From NCBI GenBank assembly GCA_047630355.1, contig JBLHXN010000157.1, positions 1 through 7,238 on the forward strand: DNA of 7,238 nt, read 5' to 3'. How positions within the stretch are numbered: position 1 is the stretch's first letter; each line of letters starts with the position of its first letter. This DNA is from JANQUM01 sp047630355. GTDB lineage: Bacteria; Bacteroidota; Bacteroidia; Cytophagales; Spirosomataceae. Made by a program: the position numbers and the translations under genes. Below the pieces are notes generated by a model. It did no database searches. It saw only the letters and a list, made by a program, of their open reading frames with translations, and was not told where the DNA came from. Shown here piece by piece: positions 5,808-7,238 of this stretch.

Positions 5808-6638
5808 TCAACTAATCAACTCCAAAAACTGCTCTTTTATTTTGGAAATTTGTTCGTTTGATGTTGTTTGGAAATGCTCCAGTAAATCTTCCATGGGCAT
5901 ATTTCCCGTTAATTCGTCTTTCGCCATTGGGCAACCGCCGTACCCGAGCATTGCCCCGTCAAAACGTGTAATTCCGGCACTTTCAGCGGCTTTAATTTTA
6001 GATAACGAAGTTTCGGGCGTTGTGTGTAAATGAACACCAATTTCCATTTCGGGAAATGCTATTACTGCATGTTTACAAATTCGTTCAATGGAAAGTGCCT
6101 CTGCCACGCCAATCGTGTCAGATAACGAAACGGTTTTGATTCCCATTTCGCTAAATTCTTTCAACCATTTATTGATAATTTCTTCGCTCCATGCATCGCC
6201 GTATGGATTTCCAAACGCCATTGATAAATAGAGGACCAATTGCTTGTCGTGCTTAGTTGTCAACGCATTCATTTTCTTCACAACTTCCAAAGATTCTTCA
6301 ATAGAAGAGTTCGTGTTTCGTTGTTGAAAAGTTTCCGAAACCGAAAACGGGAATCCAAAAAAGTCGATGTTCTGAAATTTCACGGCATCGTTCGCACCGC
6401 GTTCATTTGCCACAATTGCCAAGAGTTTCGTTTTGGAATTTGATTTGTCTAATCGCTTCACAACTTCTTCCGTATCAGCCATTTGCGGCATCGCTTTTGG
6501 TGAGACAAAGCTTCCAAAATCTATCACATCAAATAGATTAAGCGACAATAAATAATTCAGGTAATCAACTTTTTTATCAGTTTCTATGAAGGTTTTTAAT
6601 CCCTGAATTGCATCACGGGGACATTCAATCAGTTTCAT
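5808..6638 (-). CDS. mvaB: Hydroxymethylglutaryl-CoA lyase
   Basis: A 276-residue HMGL-like TIM-barrel enzyme that cleaves 3-hydroxy-3-methylglutaryl-CoA to acetyl-CoA and acetoacetate, the last step of leucine degradation. It uses a divalent metal in the cytoplasm. Key residues line up with the human enzyme: PRDAIQ (R8, D9, Q12 for R41, D42, Q45), SFVSPKAMPQMAD (43-55), SVSETFQQRN (99-108), SLSDTIGV (171-178), the metal-binding HLH (H203, H205 for H233, H235), GGCP with the loop cysteine C236 (for C266), and TGN with N246. The strand reading VIDFGSFVSPK has D40 where human has E72. The start ATG at 6638 places PRD at the usual distance from the N-terminus, and the length is close to the normal 285-300. 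A strong terminator separates it from the upstream dehydrogenase gene, so it either has its own promoter or depends on read-through. The related but broader HMGL-like family is the main alternative. Confidence 0.9.
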   Translation of the reverse strand: MKLIECPRDAIQGLKTFIETDKKVDYLNYLLSLNLFDVIDFGSFVSPKAMPQMADTEEVVKRLDKSNSKTKLLAIVANERGANDAVKFQNIDFFGFPFSVSETFQQRNTNSSIEESLEVVKKMNALTTKHDKQLVLYLSMAFGNPYGDAWSEEIINKWLKEFSEMGIKTVSLSDTIGVAEALSIERICKHAVIAFPEMEIGVHLHTTPETSLSKIKAAESAGITRFDGAMLGYGGCPMAKDELTGNMPMEDLLEHFQTTSNEQISKIKEQFLELIS

Positions 6639-6662
6639 ATTTTTCGAGATTAAAGAAAAAGT

Positions 6663-6706
6663 GCATAAAATAAATCAGGCTACATTTTGATAAATGTAGC
6701 CTGATT
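6663..6706 (-). terminator. Strong hairpin terminator after the acyl-CoA dehydrogenase gene
   Basis: A perfect 15-base inverted repeat, AATCAGGCTACATTT at 6673-6687 with its complement at 6692-6706, encloses a 4-base loop (TGAT). On the minus strand it is followed by a T-rich run (TATTTTAT). It starts 73 bases after the dehydrogenase stop codon and ends about 34 bases before the lyase start codon, so it could insulate, or partly attenuate, expression of the lyase gene. Confidence 0.85.
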
Positions 6707-6779
6707 GTAATCTGATATTAAAAGGTTGATCTAACAATAAAATTTAAATTACTAACGTTGCAAGACCAACATCTAACAT

Positions 6780-7238
6780 TTACTTCGTCAATTCACGGGC
6801 AATGACCAGTTTCTGAATCTCAGAAGTACCTTCACCAATGGTGCAAAGTTTGGCATCGCGGTAGAATTTCTCAGCGGGATAGTCTTTGGTGTATCCGTAA
6901 CCGCCGTGAATCTGAACCGATTCTTCCGAAACCCGAACCGACATTTCCGAAGCGTAGTACTTCGCCATTGCGGCAATTTTGGTTACTTTCTCACCATTAT
7001 TTTTAAGCATTCCTGCTTTACGAATTAATAGTTCCGAGGCTTCAACTTGCGTCGCCATATCAGCAAGCTTAAAACTAATTCCCTGAAATTTAATAATTTG
7101 CTTTCCAAATTGTTCGCGTTCCTGAGCGTATTTTAGAGCGGCAATATAGGCTCCTCGTCCAATTCCGAGAGCAAGTGCGGCAATGGAAATCCGTCCGCCG
7201 TCAAGTAATTTAAGCGATTGCACAAAGCCGTCGCCGAT
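6780..7238 (-). CDS. Acyl-CoA dehydrogenase, SCAD/butyryl-CoA type, C-terminal part (5' end outside window)
   Basis: The C-terminal helical domain of an FAD-dependent acyl-CoA dehydrogenase, which oxidises acyl-CoA to the 2-enoyl-CoA and passes electrons to ETF. The frame is open to the right edge (IGDGFVQSLKLLDGGR precedes and includes the GTG at 7223), so that GTG is not the start. The 152 visible residues correspond to about the last 40 percent of a usual 380-residue protein. FAD and tetramer contacts are visible in QEREQFGK (39-46) and QIHGGYGYTKDYPAEKFYRD (109-128). Near the end, IGEGTSEIQ carries E136 at the catalytic-base position of SCAD/MCAD. The equivalent of isovaleryl-CoA dehydrogenase Glu254 (its LER motif) is G15 here (DGGR). 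This argues for a straight-chain or 2-methyl-branched substrate rather than isovaleryl-CoA. A strong hairpin terminator follows. Confidence 0.92.
   Translation of the reverse strand: MGDGFVQSLKLLDGGRISIAALALGIGRGAYIAALKYAQEREQFGKQIIKFQGISFKLADMATQVEASELLIRKAGMLKNNGEKVTKIAAMAKYYASEMSVRVSEESVQIHGGYGYTKDYPAEKFYRDAKLCTIGEGTSEIQKLVIARELTK

Noticed and set aside
6744..6779. Eleven-codon ORF starting with the ATG directly after the dehydrogenase stop codon (TAAATG), as a possible leader peptide for the lyase gene
   Set aside because: It is too short to distinguish from chance, has no runs of regulatory codons, and lies before the terminator hairpin without an alternative pairing structure that I could see.

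Overview
The window looks like chromosomal DNA from a member of the Bacteroidota, most likely a Flavobacteriales-type organism. The evidence is the AT-rich composition, A-rich leaders without clear Shine-Dalgarno sequences, an outer-membrane beta-barrel protein with a signal peptide ending in NAQ, and typical flavobacterial membrane families (DUF1361, DUF2809, and a membrane protein paired with a small winged-helix regulator). This assignment is inference from gene content; no rRNA, tRNA or other phylogenetic marker is present.

Layout. Bases 2-1294 (+) hold the C-terminal 430 residues of a stand-alone FMN/3Fe-4S glutamate-synthase-like protein, cut by the left edge. Everything from 1330 to the right edge is on the minus strand, so the first gene is convergent with the rest. 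In transcription order (right to left), the minus-strand genes are: a SCAD-type acyl-CoA dehydrogenase cut by the right edge; a strong hairpin terminator; a hydroxymethylglutaryl-CoA lyase; a 282-base non-coding stretch; a crotonase-superfamily protein; a broken outer-membrane beta-barrel gene with its own terminator; and a tight cluster of small membrane genes. That cluster is DUF1361, an undecaprenol/diacylglycerol kinase, a six-helix membrane protein, a winged-helix regulator and a DUF2809 protein.

How the genes work together. The acyl-CoA dehydrogenase, lyase and crotonase sit side by side as in a branched-chain (leucine) or acyl-CoA degradation locus. However, visible active-site residues do not support reading them simply as isovaleryl-CoA dehydrogenase, lyase and methylglutaconyl-CoA hydratase. 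The dehydrogenase has its catalytic glutamate in the SCAD/MCAD position, and the crotonase keeps only one of the two hydratase glutamates, as in enoyl-CoA isomerases. In the membrane cluster, DUF1361 overlaps the lipid kinase by 32 bases and the kinase overlaps the next membrane gene by 4 bases (ATGA), so these three are probably co-translated. The regulator and DUF2809 gene follow after short gaps.

No clear undescribed system, mobile element, CRISPR array or RNA gene is visible. The items most worth a second look are the doubly damaged beta-barrel gene (in-frame TAG plus a frameshift), the isomerase-like active site of the crotonase, and the coupled lipid-kinase/membrane-protein/regulator cluster.
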